In this document: positions 34,130 to 42,901 of the stretch, piece by piece
How positions within the stretch are numbered: position 1 is the stretch's first letter
Layout: each line of letters starts with the position of its first letter
Assembly (NCBI GenBank): GCA_017532885.1
Contig: JAFXIS010000017.1
Location: forward strand, 80,994-144,993
Length of the DNA stretch: 64,000 bases
Direction: 5' to 3'
From: Alistipes sp.
GTDB lineage: Bacteria; Bacteroidota; Bacteroidia; Bacteroidales; Rikenellaceae
The notes under the pieces: model-generated
Told to the model about the DNA's origin: nothing
The model's input: only the letters and a program-made list of their open reading frames with translations
Database searches by the model: none
Translations under genes and position numbers: made by a program

Positions 34130-35410
34130 TTAGATTTTCCATGGACCACGCATCGGCTGGTCGATAAGTGCATTTGCTGCATCGTCGTTAATAAATTGCA
34201 ACTTCACGGGGTCAAACTCCAAAGTGCGATTCAAGCGCAATGCACACAATCCCAAATTCACAACCGTAGAAGAGCGGAAGCCGTTTGCCTCATTGAGCGC
34301 AAATTTCTCGCGCGTATGAACGCACTTCAGGAAGTCGGTATTCTGTGGCTCAGGATCGGGCAACTCCGCCAACTTATCCATGACATTGGGGATAGTACAA
34401 CGGAAGCCCTGATATACCTTGCCCAACGGGCCCTCGATATATGGAGCCGTCGGGTCGCCATGGTCCTCACCCTGAAGGATAATCTGGCAGCCGTCGTCGT
34501 AGGTATAGGTAATCTTTCGCCAAGTACCGATTGCATCGTGGTGCTGCTGTGGCGCATCCACCTCAACCTTTACAGGCGAGGTATTATCCTTACCCAAGAT
34601 ATATTGTACGGGGTCGATATAGTGCTGTCCCATATCGCCCAAGCCGCCACCGTCGTAATCCCAATAACCACGGAAGGTCTGATGTGTACGATGCTCATTA
34701 TAGGGTTTATAAGGCGCAGGACCCAACCACAAATCATAATCCAAATGAGCCGGAACAGGCTGCTCGACAAGGTTCTCCTTACCTACCCAGAAGAACTTCC
34801 AGTTAAAGCCCGTATAGCCCGAAATTGTAACCTTCAAAGGCCAACCCAACATACCGCTATCGACCAACTTCTTCAATGGCTCAACAGTAGTACCCAGACC
34901 ATAGAATGTATCCTTGAAACGGAACCATGTATTGAGGCGGAAAACACGCTTATTCTGCTCCACAGCCTCCATAACCTTCTTGCCCTCGCCAATGGTACGC
35001 GTCATAGGCTTCTCGCAGAAGATATCCTTGCCAGCCTTTGCTGCCTCAACAGCCATAATACCATGCCAATGGGGAGGTGTAGCAATATGAACGATATCGA
35101 CATTCGGGTCATTGATAAGGTCGCGATAGAAATGGTAGCCACGCACCGTTTCACCTAAACGCTCCTTTGCCAAATCGACTCCGCGCTTAAGGTGCTTGCT
35201 ATCCACATCGCACATAGCAACCAAACGGCACTGCTCGTCACTTGAGAAGTGCAGATTACTCATTCCAATACCTCCGGTACCGATGATACCCTTGGTTAAT
35301 TGGTCGTTGGGGGCAATATGGCCCTCACCACCAAGCACGCGACGAGGAATGATGGTCAAAGCCGCAATTCCACCCAGCGTTTTAAGAAAATCTTTTCTTG
35401 TAATAGCCAT
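34130..35410 (-). CDS. Gfo/Idh/MocA-family oxidoreductase with Tat-like signal
   Basis: Start at ATG 35410 (426 aa). The N-terminus TRKDFLKTLGGIAAL resembles a twin-arginine signal with one Arg replaced by Lys. The Rossmann motif GTGGIGMSN and the catalytic-region motif FCEKPMTRT define the family. These enzymes oxidise or reduce sugars with NAD(P); secreted members in Bacteroidetes pair with DUF1080 hydrolases in 3-keto-glycoside turnover, and the following gene encodes exactly such a domain. First gene of a two-gene minus-strand operon. Confidence 0.9.
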   Translation of the reverse strand: MAITRKDFLKTLGGIAALTIIPRRVLGGEGHIAPNDQLTKGIIGTGGIGMSNLHFSSDEQCRLVAMCDVDSKHLKRGVDLAKERLGETVRGYHFYRDLINDPNVDIVHIATPPHWHGIMAVEAAKAGKDIFCEKPMTRTIGEGKKVMEAVEQNKRVFRLNTWFRFKDTFYGLGTTVEPLKKLVDSGMLGWPLKVTISGYTGFNWKFFWVGKENLVEQPVPAHLDYDLWLGPAPYKPYNEHRTHQTFRGYWDYDGGGLGDMGQHYIDPVQYILGKDNTSPVKVEVDAPQQHHDAIGTWRKITYTYDDGCQIILQGEDHGDPTAPYIEGPLGKVYQGFRCTIPNVMDKLAELPDPEPQNTDFLKCVHTREKFALNEANGFRSSTVVNLGLCALRLNRTLEFDPVKLQFINDDAANALIDQPMRGPWKI

Positions 35411-35524
35411 AATAAAGTATGTTTTCAGTTTATTAGTTTTCGAATTGTGCAGTAAAGGTAATAATTTTTTCATAATTCGGAGAATTATCATTCACAAAAA
35501 ATAGGCATCTACCGCTATTTTTCG

Positions 35525-35532
35525 TATATTTG
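35525..35532 (+). promoter_or_regulatory. -7 promoter box for the Xer recombinase gene
   Basis: TATATTTG, about 43 bp upstream of the ATG at 35576. No clear -33 TTTG. Confidence 0.45.
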
Positions 35533-35575
35533 TGAGGCGGGATCAAGAATCACCGTTTACGCAAAAACTAAGCGC

Positions 35576-36544
35576 ATGGAGCAACTAAGGCAACATAATG
35601 AGTTCCGTAACGAGCAGCTGCAAGAGATTTTTTATAACTATCTTGCAGCCGAGCGTCGCTATTCGCCGCTCACCGTGAGGAACTACATGCGCGACATCAA
35701 GGAGTTCATCACTTGGGGAGAGAAGAGCTCCGGAGCCGGCTTTTCACTTATGCAGGTTAAGGGCGAGGACCTACGCAGCTGGGTGGTGTATCTTGCCGAC
35801 GAGCGCAGACTCAAACCACAGAGTATCAATCGCATGCGTTCCTCTATACGGTCACTGTACCGTTATCTGCAAAAACGCGACATAATAGAGAGGGATGTTC
35901 TTGCAAAACTCTTTGCCTTAAAGAGCGCCAAGCGCCTCCCGAAGTTTGTACCCGGCGAGCAAATGGAGGGCGTCGTAGAGCGTGTGCTGCAAGACCTTTC
36001 GACAGGCGATTGGCGAGAGCGCCGTGATGCCATGCTCACACTCCTGCTCTACGCTTGCGGGATACGCCTCGCTGAACTTATAGGCATCGACAAGAGCGAT
36101 TTCAATGCCGACTTCACCACCTTGCGAGTTTTCGGAAAGGGCAGCAAGGAGCGCATCATACCTTTGGTCGGTCGCGTCAGGGAGGAGGTAAAACGCTTTT
36201 CGGAGAAAAATTCTGCGGAAAATATTTGCATAAGTGATGAAAATGCACTATTTTTATCCTCACAAGGTAGTCGCATTTCGCGTAGCGATGTTCAGCGTAG
36301 TGTGGCACGCCTTCTGCGGCAGTGTGGAGTGAGTGGGAAGTGTTCACCGCATATATTGAGGCATACTTTTGCTACGCACCTGCTGAACGATGGCGCCGAC
36401 CTGCGCGAAATACAGGAGTTGATGGGGCACGCCTCGCTACGGGCAACGCAGGTCTACACGCATAACAATATTGCTGCGCTGAAGGAGGTGTATGCTACGG
36501 CACACCCCCGCGCGCGCAAAGAGGCGAACGCCGAGCAACAATGA
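35576..36544 (+). CDS. Tyrosine recombinase XerC/XerD-like
   Basis: 322 aa with a SAM-like core-binding domain and the full catalytic set: Arg164 (ACGIRLAE), Lys of GKGSKER, His259 and Arg262 (HILRHTFATHL), His285 (LMGHASL) and nucleophile Tyr294 (TQVYTH). The length and lack of mobile-element context favour a housekeeping Xer recombinase that resolves chromosome dimers at dif, rather than an integrase. About 20 extra residues precede the usual N-terminus. The hibernation factor gene follows 55 bp later. Confidence 0.87.
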   Translation: MEQLRQHNEFRNEQLQEIFYNYLAAERRYSPLTVRNYMRDIKEFITWGEKSSGAGFSLMQVKGEDLRSWVVYLADERRLKPQSINRMRSSIRSLYRYLQKRDIIERDVLAKLFALKSAKRLPKFVPGEQMEGVVERVLQDLSTGDWRERRDAMLTLLLYACGIRLAELIGIDKSDFNADFTTLRVFGKGSKERIIPLVGRVREEVKRFSEKNSAENICISDENALFLSSQGSRISRSDVQRSVARLLRQCGVSGKCSPHILRHTFATHLLNDGADLREIQELMGHASLRATQVYTHNNIAALKEVYATAHPRARKEANAEQQ

Positions 36545-36599
36545 CGAAATAAGGTCTTAGACCTACTATTATATTGTTTAATTCTAAAATTTGAAGGCT

Positions 36600-36887
36600 A
36601 TGAATGTACAGATTCAGTCAGTGAAATTCGATGCCAGCACGAAGTTGGTAGAATTCATCGAGAAGAAATTAGCCAAGTTGGACCGAGTAGCAGAGAATGC
36701 TACGGGAGTAGATGTTGTGTTGAAGCTCGACAAAGATGATGAGAAGGGTAACAAAATCGCAGTTGTTACACTCCGAGTGCCGGGTGGAGATATCCGCGTC
36801 GAGGAGCAGGCCCACACCTTCGAGGAGGCCATCGACAATGTTATGGATGTTATGAAGCGCCAAATCGAGCGCCGCAAAGATAAATAA
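36600..36887 (+). CDS. hpf: Short-form ribosome hibernation-promoting factor
   Basis: 95 aa from ATG 36600, which has GAAGG directly upstream; a TTG nine bases earlier is less likely. The beta-alpha-beta-beta-beta-alpha pattern and VQIQSVKFDASTKLVEFIEKKL plus EEQAHTFEEAIDNVMDVMKRQIERRKDK match HPF/YfiA. It binds the 30S decoding region in stationary phase and promotes inactive ribosomes. No C-terminal dimerisation domain is present, so it is the short form. A strong terminator follows. Confidence 0.92.
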   Translation: MNVQIQSVKFDASTKLVEFIEKKLAKLDRVAENATGVDVVLKLDKDDEKGNKIAVVTLRVPGGDIRVEEQAHTFEEAIDNVMDVMKRQIERRKDK

Positions 36888-36917
36888 CCATTTTTCGAGG
36901 ATCACTCCTCAAAACCA

Positions 36918-36952
36918 CAAAAAGTCCGTCAGCACTGACGGACTTTTTTTTG
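36918..36952 (+). terminator. Intrinsic terminator after hpf
   Basis: AAAGTCCGTCA pairs perfectly with TGACGGACTTT around GCAC, followed by a T-run. Flanking A-run suggests it also works on the opposite strand. Confidence 0.9.
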
Positions 36953-37025
36953 TGATAGGCACACCGCAAAAGAAAAAATAGAGTGAAGTAAATTGGGATA
37001 AAATCGTGTGCGAGAGGTGAAATAA

Positions 37026-37056
37026 TTTTGAATTTTGAGTTCTGCATTTTGAATTT
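37026..37056. repeat. TTTTGAATT-type AT-rich repeat array
   Basis: Tandem, slightly varied TTTTGAATT units immediately upstream of the short-chain dehydrogenase gene; similar arrays occur at 16341, 16439 and 21311. Confidence 0.6.
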
Positions 37057-37059
37057 CTA

Positions 37060-37067
37060 TATCTTTG
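37060..37067 (+). promoter_or_regulatory. -7 promoter box very close to the SDR start codon
   Basis: TATCTTTG ends only 4 bp before the ATG at 37072, with a TTTG 22 bp upstream (37034-37037). If used, transcription would begin at about the start codon itself. Confidence 0.5.
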
Positions 37068-37071
37068 TCGT

Positions 37072-37866
37072 ATGAAACAATTTGCAATTATTACGGGAGC
37101 GTCGTCGGGCATTGGCGAGGAGTATGCCCGACAGTTGGCGACCAAAGGGTATAATATTGTTGTCGTGAGCGAGCGCGACAAGGAGAATTGTCGCGTGGCG
37201 GAGTCGTTGCGTGCAGAATATGGCATCGAGGCATTGCCCTTGTGTGTCGATTTGACCAACGACGATGCCGCTCAAAAAGTATTCGATTTTGCACAAAAAA
37301 TCGACGGCGAGGTCGATATTCTTATAAACAATGCCGGCATGCTGCTCTTTTCGACTTTGGAGCGCACCGCCGAGGAGCGACTCGACAAGATTGTGGCTCT
37401 GCACTGCACCACGCCCACAAAACTATGTCGTCTGTTTGCTTCGGATATGGCTCGTCGCGGGCGTGGACATATTCTTCTGATGTCGTCTGTTACGGCTTGG
37501 ACTCCCTACCCCACTATCTCGCACTACGCCGCCTCGAAGGCCTACCTAAAGAGCCTCGGGCAGTCGCTATGGTACGAAATGCGTGACAAAGGTGTGAGCG
37601 TCACGACCGTTTGCCCTTCGGCGGTCGATACGCCTTTCTATAATCTGAATGACAAGATGCGCCGCCGCCTTTTGTGGTGGGGTTTGATGCTCTCGGCCGA
37701 GGATGTCGCTCACCGCGCCTTGCGGGCAATGTTCCGCCGCAGAAGAAGGTGTCTGCCCGGCTTCTGGACCAAGTTGGAAGCGGCCGTTTGTGCAGTCCTA
37801 CCTGCATGGGCGCTGCTTCCTATACTAAAAATCCCCGCTGTAAAGCGTATCTTGGAGCGTATCTAA
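37072..37866 (+). CDS. Short-chain dehydrogenase/reductase
   Basis: 264 aa, classical SDR: GASSGIG cofactor motif at residues 9-15, NNAG at about 86-89, the catalytic Ser in LMSSVTAW and YAASK with the Tyr-Lys pair. The C-terminal extension with hydrophobic and basic segments (about 210-264, FRRRRRCLPGFW) suggests membrane association as in DltE/KduD-like or lipid-acting SDRs. Substrate cannot be named. The start cannot be moved downstream because the cofactor motif follows at once. Confidence 0.85.
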   Translation: MKQFAIITGASSGIGEEYARQLATKGYNIVVVSERDKENCRVAESLRAEYGIEALPLCVDLTNDDAAQKVFDFAQKIDGEVDILINNAGMLLFSTLERTAEERLDKIVALHCTTPTKLCRLFASDMARRGRGHILLMSSVTAWTPYPTISHYAASKAYLKSLGQSLWYEMRDKGVSVTTVCPSAVDTPFYNLNDKMRRRLLWWGLMLSAEDVAHRALRAMFRRRRRCLPGFWTKLEAAVCAVLPAWALLPILKIPAVKRILERI

Positions 37867-37870
37867 ACTT

Positions 37871-38245
37871 TTAGCCCCTAACAGCCCAGCGGCCGAGGCA
37901 GACCATCAGCAATCCTAATATAAAGGTGAGGCCGGCGTAGAGTACAAACACAAGCCAATGGCGTTGCGAGAGCAGCATATACATATCATCGGCAAATGAC
38001 GAGAAGGTGGTGAGGCCGCCACAAAAGCCCGTTATCAAAAACAGGTTCATCGCGGGAGATATCACCCCACTCTTTTCGGCGAGGGCGAAGAATATTCCTA
38101 TCAAAAAGCTGCCCACGATATTCACAACAAAAGTTCCCCACGGAAAAACCGCGACCGTAAGCATATGGCACAATTTGCCGGTCAAAAAGCGCAGGCAGGT
38201 GCCGACAAAGCCTCCAAGTCCTGCTACAAGCATAGATTTCAGCAT
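37871..38245 (-). CDS. crcB: Fluoride efflux channel CrcB/Fluc
   Basis: ATG at 38243-38245 (124 aa). Four membrane helices with the Fluc signatures [25 protein letters not shown] and [13 protein letters not shown]. It forms a dual-topology dimer that lets fluoride leave the cell. It is convergent with the SDR gene (4 bp between stops) and divergent from ureA. I looked for a fluoride riboswitch in the 109-bp divergent gap and did not recognise one. Confidence 0.94.
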   Translation of the reverse strand: MLKSMLVAGLGGFVGTCLRFLTGKLCHMLTVAVFPWGTFVVNIVGSFLIGIFFALAEKSGVISPAMNLFLITGFCGGLTTFSSFADDMYMLLSQRHWLVFVLYAGLTFILGLLMVCLGRWAVRG

Positions 38246-38354
38246 ATTTTTCTTTATTATCGGTCCTTTCGCTTCAATTTCGATGCCACATCTCGCACTG
38301 GAGTTTGGCATGTTCTTTGCCACAAGATGCGACATAATCACAAAATTTTACAAT

Positions 38355-38657
38355 ATGCATTTAACACCTAAAGAGATTGACAAATTAACCCTTCTATCTC
38401 TCGGAATGATTGCCGAAAGACGGTTAAAGAAGGGGTTGAAGCTGAACTATCCCGAGGCGGTGGCATACATCACTTCGGCAGCGATTGAGGGGGCTCGCGA
38501 GGGGCACACCGTAGAACAGGTCATGAGCGATGCCGCATCGGTTTTGAATCGCAACGATGTTATGGAGGGCGTAGCCGACATGATTGAGTTGTTGCAGGTC
38601 GAAGCGGTATTCACCGACGGCTCACGACTTGTAAGTATTCACCACCCTATAAAATAA
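38355..38657 (+). CDS. ureA: Urease gamma subunit
   Basis: 100 aa, canonical length; begins [13 protein letters not shown] and contains [16 protein letters not shown] and [13 protein letters not shown], all invariant in UreA. It is a structural subunit of nickel urease in the cytoplasm. First gene of a collinear block ureABCEFGD followed by urea and nickel uptake genes; the gap to ureB is 6 bp. No clean TAnnTTTG promoter was found just upstream. Confidence 0.97.
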   Translation: MHLTPKEIDKLTLLSLGMIAERRLKKGLKLNYPEAVAYITSAAIEGAREGHTVEQVMSDAASVLNRNDVMEGVADMIELLQVEAVFTDGSRLVSIHHPIK

Positions 38658-38663
38658 TGCGCT

Positions 38664-39254
38664 ATGGAGAGAAAAGATAAATCTGCGGCTCAAGATGCCG
38701 CAAAAGTGGCTGCACAGCATAAATCCGCAGCCGAGGAGAACCGCGCAGCAAAGACTACAAAACATGAATTATACCCCTCGGATAGAGGTTTTTATCCCGC
38801 AGAGGCGATACCCGTAGGAGGTGTGGTATTATGCAACGAGGATATACCCTACAACTTGGAGCGTCGCACCATAACCATAACCGTACGCAACACGGGTGAC
38901 CGCCCGATTCAGGTGGGCTCGCACTTCCACTTTTTCGAGGCAAACCGCTACTTGGAGTTCGACCGCGAGGCGGCATTCGGTTGTCACCTGAATATTCCGG
39001 CAACGACCGCCATTCGCTTCGAGCCCGGAGATGAAAAGCAGGTCGAAGTGGTCAGCTACGCCGGTAAACGCCGCATCGTAGGTTTCAACGGCTTGGTAAA
39101 CGGCTATGCCGGCGAGGAGGATGCTCCGGTATATCTTCCTACGCGACATCGAGCCTTCGAGCATATGCACAAAGCGGGCTTCAAATGCTCTCACAAGCAT
39201 AACACCGCAAACGACAACACAGGTAATCAAAACAAGGGTAATAAAAAATCTTAA
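38664..39254 (+). CDS. ureB: Urease beta subunit with N- and C-terminal extensions
   Basis: 196 aa, against about 100-120 for most separate UreB proteins. The core from about residue 43 to 150 has the standard motifs ([70 protein letters not shown]). The first ~40 residues are Lys/Ala-rich ([17 protein letters not shown]) and the tail is rich in His, Lys and Asn ([14 protein letters not shown]). Extensions could affect assembly or bind metal; both are inference. Confidence 0.94.
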   Translation: MERKDKSAAQDAAKVAAQHKSAAEENRAAKTTKHELYPSDRGFYPAEAIPVGGVVLCNEDIPYNLERRTITITVRNTGDRPIQVGSHFHFFEANRYLEFDREAAFGCHLNIPATTAIRFEPGDEKQVEVVSYAGKRRIVGFNGLVNGYAGEEDAPVYLPTRHRAFEHMHKAGFKCSHKHNTANDNTGNQNKGNKKS

Positions 39255-39258
39255 AATC

Positions 39259-40977
39259 ATGGCTATAAGTACACGGCAAGAGTATAACAATCTATTTGGA
39301 CCGACCACAGGCGACAAGATTCGCTTGGGTGACACAGACCTTTATGTCGAAATCGAGCGCGACCTGCGCAAATATGGCGACGAGGTGGTCTACGGAGGCG
39401 GTAAAACCCTGCGTGATGGCATGGGTTTGGCAAACACAATGACTTCGGAAGAGGGTGCGCTCGACATTGTCATTACAAATGTGACTATAATCGATGCTGT
39501 TTTAGGTGTCGTAAAGGCAGATGTCGGCATAAAGGATGGGCGCATTGCAGGCATAGGCAAGGCGGGAAACCCCAACACGATGCATGGCGTATGTCCCGAA
39601 TTGGTAACGGGTGCAGCAACGGATGCCATATCGGGCGAGCATCTGATTCTAACGGCCGGAGGTATCGACGGACATGTACACCTGATTTCACCACAACAGG
39701 CCTACACCGCCCTGAGTAACGGCATCACAACGCTTATAGGTGGCGGAATAGGTCCCACCGACGGAACAAACGGCACAACCATAACATCGGGGCGCTGGAA
39801 CACCGAGCAGATGCTTAAATCGTGCGAGGAGCTGCCCGTAAACATAGCTCTTTTAGGCAAAGGAAACTGCTCGGCAAAGGCTCCCATACAGGAGCAAATC
39901 GAAGCCGGCGTATGCGGATTGAAGATTCACGAAGATTGGGGCTCGACGCCCGCCGCGATACGCACAGCCTTAAAAGTTGCCGACCGCTACGATGTGCAAG
40001 TCGCCATTCATACCGACACACTCAACGAGGCGGGATATGTCGAGGATACCATAGCCGCCATAGATGGTCGCACGATTCACACCTACCACACCGAGGGTGC
40101 CGGAGGAGGTCATGCCCCCGACCTGCTGAAGGTCGCTTCGATGCCTTTCGTATTGCCCTCTTCGACCAATCCTACACTCCCCTTTGGCATAAATTCACAA
40201 GCCGAGCTATTCGATATGATTATGGTTTGCCACAACCTAAATCCCAAGATTCCTTCGGATGTGGCATTTGCCGAGAGTCGCGTAAGGCCCGAAACACAAG
40301 CCGCCGAGAATGTTCTGCACGATTTGGGCGTTTTGTCGATGGTGTCGAGCGATTCACAAGCGATGGGTCGCATCGGCGAATCCTTCATGCGTACATTCCA
40401 GATGGCATCATTCATGAAAAATGCCTGCGGACGCCTACATGAGGACTCCACCGAGAACGATAATTTCCGCGTACTGCGCTACATAGCCAAGATAACGATA
40501 AATCCCGCCATAACATTCGGCATGTCGGATTACATCGGTTCGGTCGAAAAGGGGAAAATTGCCGACCTCGTACTTTGGGAACCGCAATTTTTCGGCGCAA
40601 AGCCCAAGATGATAATCAAAGGCGGCATGATAAATTGGGCTAACATGGGCGACGCAAATGCCTCACTTCCAACACCTCAACCATGCATCTATCGTCCGAT
40701 GTTCGGCGCTTACGGCGGAGCGTTGCCGAGTGGATGTATATCATTCGTGTCACAAGCCGCCTATCAAAACGACATTGCCAAGCGCCTACATCTGCATCGT
40801 CAGGTATTACCCGTGCGTCGCACGCGTCAGCTGACGAAAAACGACATGGTCCGCAACGGAGCAATGCCCTCGATTGAGGTGAACCCCGAAACATTTGAGG
40901 TTATGGTAAACCGCTGCCACGCTTATGTAAAGCCGGCCGAGAAGTTTTCATTATCGCAGCTTTATTGGTTTGGTTAA
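39259..40977 (+). CDS. ureC: Urease alpha (catalytic) subunit
   Basis: Start at ATG 39259, 4 bp after ureB (572 aa). All bi-nickel site residues are present: His139 and His141 (GGIDGHVH), carbamylated Lys222 ([10 protein letters not shown]), His251 (AIHTDTLNE), His277 ([12 protein letters not shown]) and Asp365 (SSDSQAMGR), plus the mobile-flap Cys324-His325. It hydrolyses urea to ammonia and carbamate. Conservation is complete, so the enzyme should be active when nickel is loaded by UreEFGD. Confidence 0.98.
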   Translation: MAISTRQEYNNLFGPTTGDKIRLGDTDLYVEIERDLRKYGDEVVYGGGKTLRDGMGLANTMTSEEGALDIVITNVTIIDAVLGVVKADVGIKDGRIAGIGKAGNPNTMHGVCPELVTGAATDAISGEHLILTAGGIDGHVHLISPQQAYTALSNGITTLIGGGIGPTDGTNGTTITSGRWNTEQMLKSCEELPVNIALLGKGNCSAKAPIQEQIEAGVCGLKIHEDWGSTPAAIRTALKVADRYDVQVAIHTDTLNEAGYVEDTIAAIDGRTIHTYHTEGAGGGHAPDLLKVASMPFVLPSSTNPTLPFGINSQAELFDMIMVCHNLNPKIPSDVAFAESRVRPETQAAENVLHDLGVLSMVSSDSQAMGRIGESFMRTFQMASFMKNACGRLHEDSTENDNFRVLRYIAKITINPAITFGMSDYIGSVEKGKIADLVLWEPQFFGAKPKMIIKGGMINWANMGDANASLPTPQPCIYRPMFGAYGGALPSGCISFVSQAAYQNDIAKRLHLHRQVLPVRRTRQLTKNDMVRNGAMPSIEVNPETFEVMVNRCHAYVKPAEKFSLSQLYWFG

Positions 40978-40992
40978 GATAGGTCATTCGAG

Positions 40993-41565
40993 ATGGTAAT
41001 ATGCAACGAAATAATCGGCAACATGGCCGATAAGGAGGTCGCTGTGCGATTTTCTCAAGCCCGAAAAGAGGAGATTATGCTCGACCAATGGACCGCACAG
41101 AAGAGTCGTTTTGTGGTGCGTGACCACCAAGGCGAGGAGTATGCCATAGCACTTCGGCGCAACGAGAAACTGCGCGACGGCGATATTATATCCTTCGACA
41201 CGAAGGCTAATCGAGTCATCGTTGTGCGCCTCGACCTCAACGAGGTGATGGTTATAGACTTGGGCTCATTGATGCAAAAAGAGCCCGACGACATAATACA
41301 TATAGCCGTTGAGTTGGGACATGCGCTCGGCAACCAACATTGGCCCGCAGTGGTTAAGGGTTGCAAGGTATATGTACCCCTGACGGTGGACAAGAAGGTT
41401 ATGCAAAGCGTAATGCAGACACACAACTTTGAGGATATAGACTTTGCGTTCCACCCCGGAGCGCAAATCATACCCTACCTCGCACCGCACGAAATAAGAC
41501 GCCTATTCGGAGGAACGGGGCACGCCTCCACACACTCTCATTCGCACACCGAAGATGAGCATTAA
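40993..41565 (+). CDS. ureE: Urease nickel metallochaperone UreE
   Basis: 190 aa; the C-terminal domain motif HALGNQHWPAVV contains the conserved metal-binding His, and the tail ends HASTHSHSHTEDEH, a His-rich nickel-binding tail. It delivers nickel to the UreG-containing maturation complex. Start at ATG 40993; an internal ATG at residue 11 is possible. It overlaps ureF by 11 bp. Confidence 0.94.
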   Translation: MVICNEIIGNMADKEVAVRFSQARKEEIMLDQWTAQKSRFVVRDHQGEEYAIALRRNEKLRDGDIISFDTKANRVIVVRLDLNEVMVIDLGSLMQKEPDDIIHIAVELGHALGNQHWPAVVKGCKVYVPLTVDKKVMQSVMQTHNFEDIDFAFHPGAQIIPYLAPHEIRRLFGGTGHASTHSHSHTEDEH

Positions 41566-42256
41566 TCGAACTTCGACAACCGCGCTTATGCGGCTCTTGC
41601 AACTCTCCGACTCGGCACTCCCCGTTGGGACTTTTTCATTCTCCAACACTCTGGAGAGTGCCGTAGAATGGGGTGTTGTAGAGAGTGAAGCGAGTTTGGA
41701 GCAATACTGCATGGAGGTGGTTCGCACGGCAGCGTTTACCGATGCCGTGGCGGCATTGCACGCTCATCGGGCATATCTTGAACAGGATTATGCCCGCATT
41801 GCGGATGCCGACAGCATGTTGCTACGCTCAAAGCTCAACGACGAGGCACGCCAAATGACTCAACGCATGGGGCGCAAACTCACCGAATTGGGCATAGCGC
41901 TCTCGAACGACCAGACCCTCAACCAATGGCACCGCGACATTCGCGAAGGCGTGGTGGCGGGGACATATGCCGCAACACAAGGGATTATGTCGGCTCTATG
42001 CGGCATTGCGCGCGAGGAGCTGTTCTGCTCGATTTGTTATGGCGCGGCGAATATCATTCTTGGGGCGGCATTGCGTTGCATGCGCACATCGCACATCGCA
42101 ACCCAGCGCATACTATGGAATATCGCGCCCCACATCGAGCAATTATACCTCGAAGCAGCGGAGTGCAACATCGACGAAATGAACTCATTTTCACCCGAAT
42201 ACGACATCATGGCATCGCTACACGAAAAGGGAGATAAACGACTATTTATGAATTGA
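41555..42256 (+). CDS. ureF: Urease accessory protein UreF
   Basis: 233 aa, all-helical. LQLSDSALPVGTFSFSNTLE near the N-terminus is the UreF signature. It bridges UreD and UreG on the apo-urease and acts as a checkpoint for GTP hydrolysis. Starts inside the last codons of ureE, consistent with coupled translation. Confidence 0.94.
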   Translation: MSINRTSTTALMRLLQLSDSALPVGTFSFSNTLESAVEWGVVESEASLEQYCMEVVRTAAFTDAVAALHAHRAYLEQDYARIADADSMLLRSKLNDEARQMTQRMGRKLTELGIALSNDQTLNQWHRDIREGVVAGTYAATQGIMSALCGIAREELFCSICYGAANIILGAALRCMRTSHIATQRILWNIAPHIEQLYLEAAECNIDEMNSFSPEYDIMASLHEKGDKRLFMN

Positions 42257-42264
42257 TTAAAACG

Positions 42265-42900
42265 ATGAATAACACTTGCAGAATAGGTATTGGCGGACCC
42301 GTAGGCTCGGGTAAAACCGCAATAATCGAAGCTATAACACCTCGGCTGTTGGAGCTGGGGCATCGAGTATTGATAATCACGAACGATGTGGTCACAACCG
42401 AGGATGCCAAGCATGTAAGGCGCATGCTCAAGGGCATACTTATGGAGGAGCGTATCATAGGTGTCGAAACGGGCGCTTGCCCACACACCGCTGTACGCGA
42501 AGACCCCTCGATGAACTTGGCGGCAGTCGAGGAGATGGAGCGTCGATTTCCCGATGGTGATGTGGTCCTCATCGAATCGGGAGGCGACAACCTCACTCTG
42601 ACATTCAGCCCCGCGTTGGTCGATTACTTCATCTATGTAATAGATGTCGCCGCAGGGGATAAGATTCCGCGCAAAGATGGACCCGGAATATCACACTCCG
42701 ACATACTCGTGATAAACAAAACCGACCTCGCCCCCTATGTTAAAGCCGACTTGGAGGTTATGCGTCACGACTCGCAGGCGATGCGCGGCACAAAGCCGTT
42801 TATCTTCACAAACTGCATGACAGGCGAAGGTATCGAGGAGCTGGTTGCGCTTATCCGCCGCGAAGCGTTGTTTGATAACCCCTCAACCGAGCATAAATAG
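42265..42900 (+). CDS. ureG: Urease accessory GTPase UreG
   Basis: 211 aa from ATG 42265; a TTG at 42253 overlaps ureF and is less likely. P-loop GGPVGSGKT at residues 8-16, the CPH metal motif in GACPHTAVRED, and SGGDN and NKTDLAP as further SIMIBI GTPase motifs. It loads nickel on urease at the expense of GTP. ureD begins 1 bp after its stop. Confidence 0.96.
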   Translation: MNNTCRIGIGGPVGSGKTAIIEAITPRLLELGHRVLIITNDVVTTEDAKHVRRMLKGILMEERIIGVETGACPHTAVREDPSMNLAAVEEMERRFPDGDVVLIESGGDNLTLTFSPALVDYFIYVIDVAAGDKIPRKDGPGISHSDILVINKTDLAPYVKADLEVMRHDSQAMRGTKPFIFTNCMTGEGIEELVALIRREALFDNPSTEHK

Positions 42901-42901
42901 C

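Noticed and set aside
34040..35158. 372-codon plus-strand frame opposite the Gfo/Idh/MocA gene
   Set aside because: Shadow of the oxidoreductase and HEAT genes; no start signal or domain.
35576..36544. Tyrosine recombinase as a mobile-element integrase or phase-variation invertase
   Set aside because: No inverted repeats, attachment duplication or mobile genes nearby; length and context fit a housekeeping Xer protein.
38246..38354. Possible fluoride riboswitch in front of crcB
   Set aside because: I searched the 109-bp divergent gap and did not find the conserved crcB-motif sequence; an RNA covariance search could still reveal a divergent one.
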